A program made the translations under genes and the position numbers. Below are positions 1 to 8,006 of a stretch of DNA of 64,000 nt, one piece after another (position 1 is the first letter of the stretch; each line of letters starts with the position of its first letter). The notes under the pieces are model-generated. The model had not been told where the DNA came from and searched no databases. It saw only the letters and a program-made list of their open reading frames with translations. The DNA is from Flavobacterium soyae (lineage in GTDB: Bacteria > Bacteroidota > Bacteroidia > Flavobacteriales > Flavobacteriaceae): positions 248,001 through 312,000 of the forward strand of contig NZ_JAJQXA010000001.1 of NCBI RefSeq assembly GCF_021245985.1, written 5' to 3'.

Positions 1-1
1 T

Positions 2-940
2 TTAAGCGACGAAACCGTAACCGGAACAACACATTACGGAAAAAACGAAGTAATAAAAACATATGGCGGACTTGAACCTCGTTTGGCTGCTCGTTATTTT
101 ATTACAGAAGATTTTTCTATAAAAGCGGGTTATGATGTAACACGTCAATATATTCATCTTTTATCAAGCAATGTAACACAATCTCCAACAGACACCTGGA
201 AATTATCTGATTCTAACGTAAAACCACAAACTGCACAGCAAGTTTCTTTAGGTCTTTTTAAAACATTAAAAGATGAAGAATATGAAGTTAGCTTAGAAGG
301 ATATTACAAAAAATCTAAAAATATTCTTGATTATAAAGTTGGGGCACAGCTTCTGTTAAATCAAAATGTCGAAACAGAATTACTGCAAGGTGAAGGAAAA
401 GCGTATGGAGTTGAGTTATTATTAAAGAAAACAACAGGAAGGTTAAACGGATGGATTGGTTATACTTATTCTCGTACTTTAATAAAACTTGATAGTCAGT
501 TTAGTTCTGAAATTGTAAACAATGGTAACTTTTTCCCGGCAAATTTTGACAAACCTCACGATTTAAGTGCAATTTTAAATTATAAATTTACAAAACGTTA
601 TAGTTTATCTTCAAACTTCTTATACCAAACAGGAAGACCAATTACGTATCCAATTGGAACGTTTCAATATGGAAATTCAGAATATACATTATACAGCGAC
701 AGAAATGCTTATAGAATTCCGGATTATATTCGTTTAGACATTGGTCTTAACATCGAAGGAAATCATAAAATTAAAAAGTTAGCACATAGTTTCTGGAACA
801 TTTCAATCTATAATGTTTTAGGAAGAAATAATCCATATTCAATTTATTTTGTAACTGATCAAAATGGAAAAGTAAAAGGATATAAAACATCTATTTTCTC
901 AATTCCTGTTCCAAGTATTACTTATAATTTTAAATTTTAA
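2..940 (+). CDS. TonB-dependent receptor, C-terminal part (5' end outside window)
   Basis: This is the C-terminal ~312 residues of an outer-membrane TonB-dependent receptor; the frame is open from base 2, so the N-terminal plug lies upstream of the window. The visible part is a run of amphipathic beta-strands with aromatic girdle residues (for example GWIGYTYSRT, FLYQTGRPITYP, WNISIYNVLGRNNPYS), and it ends in a strand with terminal Phe (SITYNFKF), the usual signal for barrel assembly. The stop is followed after 3 nt by a DUF4249-type lipoprotein gene, a pairing common in Bacteroidota, so the receptor probably works with a surface lipoprotein. Substrate unknown. An in-frame TTG at 83 is not the real start because the reading frame and homologous strands continue upstream. 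Confidence 0.88.
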   Translation, partial: LSDETVTGTTHYGKNEVIKTYGGLEPRLAARYFITEDFSIKAGYDVTRQYIHLLSSNVTQSPTDTWKLSDSNVKPQTAQQVSLGLFKTLKDEEYEVSLEGYYKKSKNILDYKVGAQLLLNQNVETELLQGEGKAYGVELLLKKTTGRLNGWIGYTYSRTLIKLDSQFSSEIVNNGNFFPANFDKPHDLSAILNYKFTKRYSLSSNFLYQTGRPITYPIGTFQYGNSEYTLYSDRNAYRIPDYIRLDIGLNIEGNHKIKKLAHSFWNISIYNVLGRNNPYSIYFVTDQNGKVKGYKTSIFSIPVPSITYNFKF

Positions 941-943
941 TAA

Positions 944-2122
944 ATGAAAAATTATAAACTATATAGTATTCTTTTTCTCTTTTCAGCTTTTATTTTGAAT
1001 AGCTGTACAGAAACTTATCCGTTATTAACGAATACTTACGAGGAAGCATTAGTTGTAGAAACTACAATAACAAATGAGCTTAAAATTCAGGAAATAAAAC
1101 TTACTAAATCTGCGAGATTTGAAGATGAAAAGTATCTTCCTGAAAGCGGAGCTGAAGTTTACATAACCGACAATTCAGGAAACAGATATGATTTTGAAGA
1201 TCAGTCTGATAAATATGTATCGACCGCAGCGTTTCAGGCCGTACCCGGAACGCAGTATCAATTACATATTAACACGAAAGACGGCAGATCTTTTGAGTCA
1301 TCTCCGGAAATACTTTCGACCGTGACCCCAATGCAAAGCGTTAAAGCAGCTATAGAAAAAGATAAAGACGATAAAAGAGGAGTCGGCATTAGAGTAAATA
1401 GCTTTGATTCCGGCAATAAATCGCATTATTACAGATATGAATATGAAGAGACATACAAAGTTATAGCCCCAAAGTGGGTTCGTACTAAAGCAGTTATCAA
1501 TGCAAATGGAGCGCTGACTTTTATTGAAAATGATCCTAATACAAGAATTTGTTATGGAAATAAAAAAAACACAAACCTGCTTTTATTAAGTACCACTGAT
1601 TTAAAAGAAGATCGTGTTGATTATCTGGTTCGGTTTATAAGCGATCAGGATTATATAATCACAACCAGATACAGTATATTGGTAAAACAATATGTCGAAA
1701 GTTTAGCAGCATTTAATTATTACAGCACCCTAAAAAAAACATCCGGAAGTGCAAGTATTTTATCTCCAACACAACCCGGAATTGTGTTGGGTAATTTAAA
1801 ATCTATAAAAAATACAAACGATAAAATTATTGGATATTTTGATGTAGCATCTGTATCAATTGAAAGAATTTATTTTAATTATGCAGATTTATTTCTTGGT
1901 GAAGCTCCCCCTCCTTTTTATACGGATTGTCAGGAATTTTGCTATGCTGACTATCCTTTCAGTCCTGATCCATGTACACATTCCGGCGGTTTTTATGACG
2001 ACTTAATGATGGATAAAATCAGCTATTATTTAAATGGGAGATTCTATTATTGGGTAAATACACCATGCGGAGATTGTACCACAATTGCATCAAATGTAAA
2101 ACCAACGTTTTGGGTAGATTAA
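944..2122 (+). CDS. DUF4249-type lipoprotein, copy 1
   Basis: A 392-residue lipoprotein with a signal peptide ending in LNSC (Cys21), so it is probably anchored in the outer membrane. The sequence matches my memory of the DUF4249 family: an N-terminal beta-rich domain opening with TETYPLLTNTYEEALVVE, a DNSGNRYDFED/DGRSFESSPE region, and a C-terminal CGDCT...SNVKPTFWVD signature. Ahead of it lies a variable cysteine-rich loop (CQEFC, PDPC at about 325-345). It starts 3 nt after the receptor stop, suggesting translational coupling and a joint role in uptake or surface binding. Its own function is not known. A close paralog follows directly. Confidence 0.82.
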   Translation: MKNYKLYSILFLFSAFILNSCTETYPLLTNTYEEALVVETTITNELKIQEIKLTKSARFEDEKYLPESGAEVYITDNSGNRYDFEDQSDKYVSTAAFQAVPGTQYQLHINTKDGRSFESSPEILSTVTPMQSVKAAIEKDKDDKRGVGIRVNSFDSGNKSHYYRYEYEETYKVIAPKWVRTKAVINANGALTFIENDPNTRICYGNKKNTNLLLLSTTDLKEDRVDYLVRFISDQDYIITTRYSILVKQYVESLAAFNYYSTLKKTSGSASILSPTQPGIVLGNLKSIKNTNDKIIGYFDVASVSIERIYFNYADLFLGEAPPPFYTDCQEFCYADYPFSPDPCTHSGGFYDDLMMDKISYYLNGRFYYWVNTPCGDCTTIASNVKPTFWVD

Positions 2123-2196
2123 AAAATATAAATTTCAAAAATAAAAAAACAAACTTTCCAGCTTTAGGGCACGAAAAAATTGTTACGAATAAAATC

Positions 2197-3369
2197 ATGA
2201 ATATGTCCCTCAATAAAATAGTATTAATTCTAATGATCTGTTTTTTTGTAAATGGTTGTACAGAAACATATCCTTTGCTTACAAATACTTATGAAGAAGC
2301 AATAGTTGTTGAAGCCAATTTGACAAACGAACTTAAAATTCAACAAATTAAGATAACAAAAACTGCCCGATTTGAAGATAAATCGATTCAGGCAGAAAGC
2401 GGTGCTCAGGTAACGGTTAAAGACAATCAAAATAATCAATATCTATTTGAAGAAAACTCGGGAGTATATGTTTCACAAACAGCATTTCAGATTTTACCAA
2501 ACAGACAATATACTTTAGAAATTAAAACCAAAGACGGAAAAGTATACGAATCAAGTCCGGAAACACTTCCTGCGGTAAGTCCAATTCAAAGCATAGTTCC
2601 AACGGTTGTAACAAACAAAGACAATCAAACCGGAGTTCAAATCAATGTTAACAGTTATGATCCTGCCAGAACTTCAAAATATTATCGTTTTGAATATGAG
2701 GAAAGCTATAAAATTATAGCACCAAGATGGTCCTTATCTAAATTAGAAGTAACCGGACCTCAATCTGTACAGCTTGTGCCTAACTCATCAAATACCAGAA
2801 CTTGTTACGCCGAAAAAAATTCAACAGATATTATTTTATTAAATACAAATGATCTGAGCGAGGATCGTGTAAACTTACCAATACGATTTATTGAAGAAGA
2901 TAATTACATCATCGGTCATCGATATAGTATTTTAGTCAGACAATATGTTGAAAACTTAGCTGCTTATACTTTTCATAAAACAATGAGGGATATAGCTGGT
3001 TCAGGTAGTATTTTATCTCCAAAACAACCTGGAGTTCTTTCTGGAAATATAAAATGCATCAGCGATTCTGACACAAAAGTTATTGGCTTTTTTGATGTAA
3101 CATCAGTTTCAGAACAAAGAATCTTTTTTAATTATAATGATTTATTTCCGGGCAAACCGGCTCCGTATTTTAATACCTGCGAAGACATTCCTTTCCTGTT
3201 TTGTTTCGCCGGAGAAGATTGCAGCGGAGAATCTATGATTTATAATGTTGAACAAAATTTAATGACATATTCCTCAAATGCCGGCATAAATTACATTTTA
3301 GTAGATGTCGTATGCGGAGACTGTACATCATTTTCATCTAACGTAAAACCTTCATTTTGGATAGACTAA
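2197..3369 (+). CDS. DUF4249-type lipoprotein, copy 2
   Basis: A 390-residue tandem paralog of the preceding lipoprotein. The open frame runs back to 2050, but only the ATG at 2197 (or 2203) gives a signal peptide with lipobox VNGC (Cys21); the upstream part overlaps copy 1 and is not signal-like. The mature N-terminus (TETYPLLTNTYEEA) and the C-terminal CGDCT...SNVKPSFWID motif match copy 1 almost exactly. The loop before that motif keeps several cysteines (CEDIPFLFC, EDCSG) but differs in sequence. The 3' end overlaps the next gene by 13 nt. The tandem pair probably arose by duplication and may offer alternative or joint partners for the upstream receptor. Confidence 0.8.
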   Translation: MNMSLNKIVLILMICFFVNGCTETYPLLTNTYEEAIVVEANLTNELKIQQIKITKTARFEDKSIQAESGAQVTVKDNQNNQYLFEENSGVYVSQTAFQILPNRQYTLEIKTKDGKVYESSPETLPAVSPIQSIVPTVVTNKDNQTGVQINVNSYDPARTSKYYRFEYEESYKIIAPRWSLSKLEVTGPQSVQLVPNSSNTRTCYAEKNSTDIILLNTNDLSEDRVNLPIRFIEEDNYIIGHRYSILVRQYVENLAAYTFHKTMRDIAGSGSILSPKQPGVLSGNIKCISDSDTKVIGFFDVTSVSEQRIFFNYNDLFPGKPAPYFNTCEDIPFLFCFAGEDCSGESMIYNVEQNLMTYSSNAGINYILVDVVCGDCTSFSSNVKPSFWID

Positions 3370-5084
3370 AACACATATTTTTATTGTTTGTATTAATTAA
3401 TACACAATTAAGCAGCGCACAACAAACAATCGCAGTAGATGAAACTGTTTTCATTCATACAAATGCAGCAACACTTGTTTCTGGTGAAACTTTGCTGTAC
3501 AAAATCTATTGTTTAAAATCTTCTGATAAAACGCCAAGTAATATTAGCAAAACTGCTTATGTAGAATTGGTTGATGATAGTAAAAAATCAGTTTTTAAAA
3601 CAAAAATTTCTTTAGAAAATGCAAGCGGTCAGGGCGATTATTTCATTCCTACAACTTTAAAAACAGGAAGCTACAAACTAATTGGCTACACAAACTGGAT
3701 GCTGAACAAACCGCTTTCTGAGTTATTTCAGTTAAACATTAATATTGTGAATCCTTATAAAGTTGATGAAAAAACTGTTACTGCAAACATTTTAGCAAAC
3801 GGATCAAATACGTCTGATGAAAATTTAACAACCGAAAATGTTTCAATTAAACTGAATAAAAAAACATTTACAAACCGCGAATTTGTTGACTTAAAAATTC
3901 AGTCCTTAAGCAATAATTTCGTAGACGGAATTTATTCACTTTCTGTTCGAAAATTAGACAACATTCCAACCCAAAATCAAATTTCTGCTGTAAAATTTGC
4001 TTCAAATACTTCTTATCCTATTGTATTAGACTTGCAAAAGCAAGATCAAAAAATAATCCTGCCAGAACTTAGAGGCGAAATTATTTCGGGAAAAATATCT
4101 GCAAAAAATAGTAGTGATCAAATTGAAAATATTTCAGTAGGATTATCTATTCCCGGAAAATCATTTGCTTTTGAAGTTGTAAAAACTGATAGTAACGGAA
4201 ACTTTATTTTTAATATAAACAAAACATTTTACACGTCTAATATCGTTATTCAGATTATAGATGAAAAAGCAAAAAATTATGATCTTGTAATAAACAATGC
4301 GCCAGAGATAGATTACAGTCAAATATCATTCGAGAAAGACTCTAAATTATCCTACACTTTTAAAGAGAGCCTTTTAGAAAGATCAATTTCAAGTCAGGTT
4401 GAAAATGCTTATTATCATAAAAAAGTTGATAATATTGAAAAAGCTCCAACATCTGAATCTTTTTATTATCCAATTGCAAAAGAATATGTTTTAGATGATT
4501 ATACACGCTTTAAAACTCTAAAAGAAACAATAACTGAGGTTGTCGTAGAAGTTTATTCAAAACAAAAAGAGGAAAAATTTTATCTACACGTAAATGATCC
4601 AAGTATATTTCCACAGCTTCCAGAATCTGCACTTGTTCTTGTTGACGGATTATATTTAGAGAACCAAAACGATCTTATTACCTACAACATGAAAAATGTA
4701 TATAAGATTGAAGTTATCGTTGGAAGATATTATGTTGGGGCAAAGTCATTTAATGGTTTAATTAGTTTTACAACTTTTGATAGAGATTTTAAAAGCACTC
4801 AAACAGGATCTTCAATCTCAAAACCAATTATTTTAAGACCGCAGCCAAAAAAAATATACAACAAAGTAAAATACGAAAATACTGCTGACAATCAAAGAAT
4901 TCCTGATTTTAGAAATCAATTATTCTGGAATCCTGATGTTCAGTTAAACCAAGATTCTGAAACTTCATTCTATACTTCTGATCTTTCCGGTACTTTTGAA
5001 ATAAGACTTGAAGGTTTTACTAAAAGCGGAATTCCGGTTTCTATCAAAGAAAATATTGAAGTTCAAAATACAGTTTCAAATTAA
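3357..5084 (+). CDS. Secreted MG2-like plus TonB-plug-like domain protein
   Basis: A 575-residue exported protein. The start is a TTG at 3357: an in-frame stop lies just upstream (3339-3341), no ATG is available, and TTG gives a signal peptide ending near SSAQQ. The first ~100 mature residues resemble a macroglobulin MG2 domain (VFIHTN...SGETLLYKIY); residues about 235-300 look like a carboxypeptidase-regulatory or Ig-type fold (GKISA...VGLSIPGK); residues about 420-470 resemble a receptor plug (LVLVDGLYL...VYKIEVIVG...SFNGLISFTT). There is no barrel after the plug. It overlaps the DUF4249 gene by 13 nt and closes the operon before a terminator. Role unknown; an accessory to the receptor/lipoprotein set is an inference from position. 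Confidence 0.7.
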   Translation: MDRLKHIFLLFVLINTQLSSAQQTIAVDETVFIHTNAATLVSGETLLYKIYCLKSSDKTPSNISKTAYVELVDDSKKSVFKTKISLENASGQGDYFIPTTLKTGSYKLIGYTNWMLNKPLSELFQLNINIVNPYKVDEKTVTANILANGSNTSDENLTTENVSIKLNKKTFTNREFVDLKIQSLSNNFVDGIYSLSVRKLDNIPTQNQISAVKFASNTSYPIVLDLQKQDQKIILPELRGEIISGKISAKNSSDQIENISVGLSIPGKSFAFEVVKTDSNGNFIFNINKTFYTSNIVIQIIDEKAKNYDLVINNAPEIDYSQISFEKDSKLSYTFKESLLERSISSQVENAYYHKKVDNIEKAPTSESFYYPIAKEYVLDDYTRFKTLKETITEVVVEVYSKQKEEKFYLHVNDPSIFPQLPESALVLVDGLYLENQNDLITYNMKNVYKIEVIVGRYYVGAKSFNGLISFTTFDRDFKSTQTGSSISKPIILRPQPKKIYNKVKYENTADNQRIPDFRNQLFWNPDVQLNQDSETSFYTSDLSGTFEIRLEGFTKSGIPVSIKENIEVQNTVSN

Positions 5085-5125
5085 TTGAAATAAAAATATT
5101 TCTTAGAAATATTCATAACTCACTC

Positions 5126-5163
5126 AAAACCTGTCTGTTTGCTGACAGGTTTTTTATTTTTTT
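5126..5163 (+). terminator. Rho-independent terminator after the receptor operon
   Basis: Ten-base arms AAAACCTGTC (5126-5135) and GACAGGTTTT (5144-5153) enclose an 8-nt loop and are followed by a T-rich run. It separates the DUF4249 operon from rpoD. Confidence 0.85.
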
Positions 5164-5242
5164 TAAAAAACAAATTATTTTTGATACAATTTGTAACTTT
5201 TTTGGAACTTCATACGTATAACCACTTGTACACTTAAAAATT

Positions 5243-5248
5243 GAGGAG
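5243..5248 (+). promoter_or_regulatory. Strong Shine-Dalgarno site of rpoD
   Basis: GAGGAG lies 9 nt before the ATG at 5258. Most starts in this window have no such purine box, as is typical for Bacteroidota, so this site stands out and fixes the rpoD start. Confidence 0.7.
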
Positions 5249-5257
5249 ACAAATAAC

Positions 5258-6121
5258 ATGAGACAACTTAAAATCACCAAGCAGGTAACCAATCGTGAAA
5301 CTGCATCGTTAGATAAATATCTACAAGAAATCGGAAAAGTTGACCTAATTACCGCTGATGAAGAGGTAGAATTAGCACAAAGAATAAAGGCTGGTGATCA
5401 AAGAGCTTTAGAAAAATTAACAAAAGCCAACCTACGTTTCGTTGTATCGGTTGCTAAACAATATCAAAATCAAGGATTAACTCTTCCTGATTTAATTAAT
5501 GAAGGAAACTTAGGTCTTATAAAAGCTGCGCAGCGTTTTGATGAAACTCGTGGTTTCAAATTCATTTCTTATGCTGTATGGTGGATTCGTCAATCGATCC
5601 TTCAGGCCCTTGCAGAACAATCACGTATTGTACGTTTACCATTAAACAAAATTGGTTCTATCAATAAAATCAACAAAATGTATGCGTTATTAGAGCAGTC
5701 TAACGAGCGTCCGCCTTCTGCTGAAGAAATTGCAAAAGAACTTGACATGACAGTAAATGACGTAAAAGAGTCTATGAAAAACTCTGGTCGTCACTTATCA
5801 ATGGATGCACCTCTTGTTGAAGGAGAAGATTCTAACCTTTACGACGTTTTACGTTCTGGAGAATCTCCAAACCCAGACAGAGAGTTAATTCACGAATCAT
5901 TACGTACTGAAATCGAGCGTTCGTTAGAAACATTAACTCCAAGAGAGGCAGATGTTGTTCGTTTGTATTTTGGCCTTGGCGATCAGCACCCAATGACTCT
6001 GGAAGAAATTGGAGAAACTTTCGACTTAACCCGTGAGCGTGTTCGTCAGATTAAAGAAAAAGCAATCCGTAGATTAAAACACACTTCAAGAAGTAAAATC
6101 CTTAAAACTTATTTAGGATAA
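5258..6121 (+). CDS. rpoD: RNA polymerase primary sigma factor RpoD (SigA)
   Basis: A 287-residue primary sigma factor, which directs RNA polymerase to housekeeping promoters. Regions in order: 1.2 (about 13-55, [16 protein letters not shown]), 2 (about 60-120, with [15 protein letters not shown] and [10 protein letters not shown] for core binding and -10 melting), 3 (about 130-200), and 4 (about 227-280, helix-turn-helix [19 protein letters not shown]). It lacks region 1.1 and the non-conserved insert of the ~600-residue enterobacterial protein; this short form is normal for Bacteroidota, which use TAnnTTTG promoters. It stands alone between two terminator regions, with a strong ribosome binding site. 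Confidence 0.97.
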   Translation: MRQLKITKQVTNRETASLDKYLQEIGKVDLITADEEVELAQRIKAGDQRALEKLTKANLRFVVSVAKQYQNQGLTLPDLINEGNLGLIKAAQRFDETRGFKFISYAVWWIRQSILQALAEQSRIVRLPLNKIGSINKINKMYALLEQSNERPPSAEEIAKELDMTVNDVKESMKNSGRHLSMDAPLVEGEDSNLYDVLRSGESPNPDRELIHESLRTEIERSLETLTPREADVVRLYFGLGDQHPMTLEEIGETFDLTRERVRQIKEKAIRRLKHTSRSKILKTYLG

Positions 6122-6130
6122 ATAATATTT

Positions 6131-6188
6131 GTTTCAGGTTTAAAGTTTCAGGTTGCTTTTTCGTAACTTGAAACTTTAAACCTGAAAC
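6131..6188 (+). repeat. Long hairpin built from GTTTCAGGTT units
   Basis: Two 24-nt arms (6131-6154 and 6165-6188) pair with a single G-T wobble around a 10-nt loop. Each arm is itself two GTTTCAGGTT-type units joined by TAAA. It follows rpoD by 10 nt and could stabilise the mRNA end or terminate transcription, but there is no long T-run after it. Fragments resembling the unit occur near 59569 and 63473, so it looks like a dispersed intergenic repeat. Confidence 0.75.
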
Positions 6189-6242
6189 CTTTGTAACGCA
6201 AACAACAGTTTGATTGACTGTTCGTTTTTTGATTGATGATTG

Positions 6243-6275
6243 AAACTCCGGCTGATTACCGGAGTTTTTTATTTT
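6243..6275 (+). terminator. Rho-independent terminator after rpoD
   Basis: Arms AAACTCCGG (6243-6251) and CCGGAGTTT (6259-6267), loop of 7 nt, then TTTATTTT. Confidence 0.85.
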
Positions 6276-6290
6276 ATTGGACGTTTTTTT

Positions 6291-6440
6291 ACCGCAAAGT
6301 TCACAAAGATTTTTTATATTGATCTTATAATAAAATCACTAAGTACTCAAAGCTTTGCGAACTTCGTATTCTTATAATTAATTTTCTAAATAAAACTTTG
6401 TGAACTTTGCGTAAATCTTAGCGCACTCCTATGCGGTTAA
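6291..6440. repeat. GCAAAG-type dispersed palindromic repeat
   Basis: The left end ACCGCAAAGTTCACAAAG (6291-6308) is complementary to CTTTGTGAACTTTGCG (6396-6411), and the element closes with GCGGTTAA (6433-6440). Related sequences occur at 32194, 32790-32853, 53424-53442 and 55305-55472, always between genes. No coding potential seen. Confidence 0.7.
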
Positions 6441-6465
6441 ATTACAATGTACAGCATAAAAAATT

Positions 6466-6473
6466 TATCTTTG
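6466..6473 (+). promoter_or_regulatory. Promoter -7 element of rpe
   Basis: TATCTTTG matches the Flavobacterium TAnnTTTG consensus and lies 24 nt before the ATG at 6498, which argues against the longer open frame from 6447. No clear -33 TTG was found. Confidence 0.6.
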
Positions 6474-6497
6474 CAAATAAAAACACACAACTACATA

Positions 6498-7160
6498 ATG
6501 AAAAATACACTTATTGCTCCTTCAGTTCTTGCGGCAGATTTTGCCAATTTACAGCGCGATATCGAAATGATTAATAACAGCCAGGCCGATTGGTTTCATA
6601 TCGATATTATGGATGGAGTTTTTGTTCCGAATATTTCTTTCGGAATGCCGGTTTTAGAAGCTATTTCAAAGCATGCAAAAAAATATATTGATGTACATTT
6701 AATGATTATTGATCCGGATCGTTATATTAAAACCTTCGCTGATTTAGGCGCTAATGGTTTAACTGTACATTACGAAGCCTGTACACATTTACACAGAACA
6801 CTTCAGGCTATTAAAGCCGAAGGAATGAAAGCCGGAGTTGCGATTAATCCTCACACAAATATTGATTTATTAGAAGATGTAATAAACGATATTGACCTGG
6901 TTTGTATTATGAGTGTCAATCCAGGTTTTGGCGGGCAGTCGTTTATTGAAAACACTTACGATAAAGTAAAAAAACTAAAAGCTTTAATTACACGCAAAAA
7001 CGCATCAACTCTTATCGAAATTGACGGCGGTGTAACCAATAAAAACGCAAAACAATTAGTAGAAGCCGGAGCCGATGTTTTAGTTGCCGGAAGCTTTGTT
7101 TTTAAAGCCGAAAATCCAATTGAAACAATTGCAGATTTAAAAGTCTTTACTGCTTTTTAG
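6498..7160 (+). CDS. rpe: Ribulose-phosphate 3-epimerase
   Basis: A 220-residue cytoplasmic TIM-barrel enzyme that interconverts ribulose-5-phosphate and xylulose-5-phosphate in the pentose phosphate pathway. Family signatures are present: metal-binding His34 and catalytic Asp36 in HIDIMDGVFVPNISFG, VHLMI, the phosphate-loop MSVNPGFGGQ, and EIDGGV with the second catalytic Asp near 177. The ATG at 6498 was chosen because the N-terminus (MKNTLIAPSVLAADFA) then matches the family and the -7 promoter element lies between the upstream in-frame ATG and this one. Its last 24 nt overlap the end of the convergent nuclease gene. Confidence 0.95.
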   Translation: MKNTLIAPSVLAADFANLQRDIEMINNSQADWFHIDIMDGVFVPNISFGMPVLEAISKHAKKYIDVHLMIIDPDRYIKTFADLGANGLTVHYEACTHLHRTLQAIKAEGMKAGVAINPHTNIDLLEDVINDIDLVCIMSVNPGFGGQSFIENTYDKVKKLKALITRKNASTLIEIDGGVTNKNAKQLVEAGADVLVAGSFVFKAENPIETIADLKVFTAF

Positions 7161-7916
7161 ATTTTTCAGATTTGGAAAAAAGTCGATTCCTGTCATTTTT
7201 TCTAAAGTTTCAATAGGAACTACGAAATCATAAATTGGTTTGTCGCTGTCTTCATTCGGAACCAAAAAAGCAATTGCTTTATGTTCCTTTCCTGATTTAG
7301 CCAAAACAATTTTATAAAAATATTTAGGAACAGAAACTTTTTCTGTTCCTATTTTTTTATCTGACTCTTTCAGGATTCCGCCAGTAACTACATAAATATC
7401 ATTATATTTTCCAGCCCAATAACGTGTTTTTTGTTCAATTCTATTCCAGATTCCGCTGTTAAAATCATGCCTTTGAGGCGAAATATTAGAGGTATAGAAA
7501 GTATCATTATAAGCATCTTCACTAAATTCCATATCGCCGGCAGGACAAAGATGCCCTTTATCATAACCTGATTTTTTATAATTTCTCCAATCTGCAGAAC
7601 CAGTAGAAACTTTGGGATCTTCAATAAAATACGGACGTTTGTAATTTCCATTTTTTAAGTATTCTTTCTTCAATTCATAAGCGACCCATTCAGCCTGCTC
7701 AAACTTTTCATTATAAGAAAGTGTATAATATTTATGTTCTACAATTTGATTTGTGGTCGAAGTTGGCCGATAGGCAGTCGGGTACAGTGAACCGGTACTG
7801 CTTTGGTCTGAAACAAATGAATTTTCTGCTTTTACTGCTTCAGCAACAGCTTTATTTTCCTTTTTACAAGAAAGCAGTACTAAACCAATCAGCCCGCAAA
7901 CTAAAATATTCTTCAT
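7137..7916 (-). CDS. DNA/RNA non-specific endonuclease, lipoprotein
   Basis: A 259-residue NUC1/EndoG-type nuclease with a lipoprotein signal (LLSC, Cys17), so it acts in the envelope or outside. The active-site motif is DKGH (Asp119-His122, family consensus DRGH), His122 being the general base; the metal-binding helix follows as NSGIWNRIE (Asn158, Glu161). Lys replacing Arg in the motif is a known variant. A linker of about 40 residues separates the lipid anchor from the domain. Probable roles are nucleotide scavenging or defence against foreign DNA. It is convergent with rpe and overlaps its 3' end by 24 nt. Confidence 0.9.
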   Translation of the reverse strand: MKNILVCGLIGLVLLSCKKENKAVAEAVKAENSFVSDQSSTGSLYPTAYRPTSTTNQIVEHKYYTLSYNEKFEQAEWVAYELKKEYLKNGNYKRPYFIEDPKVSTGSADWRNYKKSGYDKGHLCPAGDMEFSEDAYNDTFYTSNISPQRHDFNSGIWNRIEQKTRYWAGKYNDIYVVTGGILKESDKKIGTEKVSVPKYFYKIVLAKSGKEHKAIAFLVPNEDSDKPIYDFVVPIETLEKMTGIDFFPNLKNLKSSKDF

Positions 7917-7942
7917 AAATTACTTTTATTTTTAAACTTAAA

Positions 7943-7980
7943 AAAAACGCTTCATAAATATTACTTTAAGAAGCGTTTTT
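7943..7980 (-). terminator. Terminator of prc
   Basis: Arms AAAAACGCTTC (7943-7953) and GAAGCGTTTTT (7970-7980) with a 16-nt loop. On the minus strand it lies just past the prc stop and ends in a T-run; it could also act in the other direction. Confidence 0.8.
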
Positions 7981-8006
7981 AATAACAAATTAAATGCTTA
8001 AAATCT

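Larger units (their letters stand above)
6122..6497. other. Gene-free region between rpoD and rpe
   Basis: This 376-bp stretch holds, in order, a 24-bp-stem inverted repeat, a Rho-independent terminator, a GCAAAG-type dispersed repeat, and the -7 element of the rpe promoter. I see no coding sequence in it apart from a 17-codon open extension of rpe, which is not used. Confidence 0.8.

Noticed and set aside
2050..2196. N-terminal extension of DUF4249 copy 2
   Set aside because: It overlaps copy 1 and would hide the lipoprotein signal that begins at 2197.
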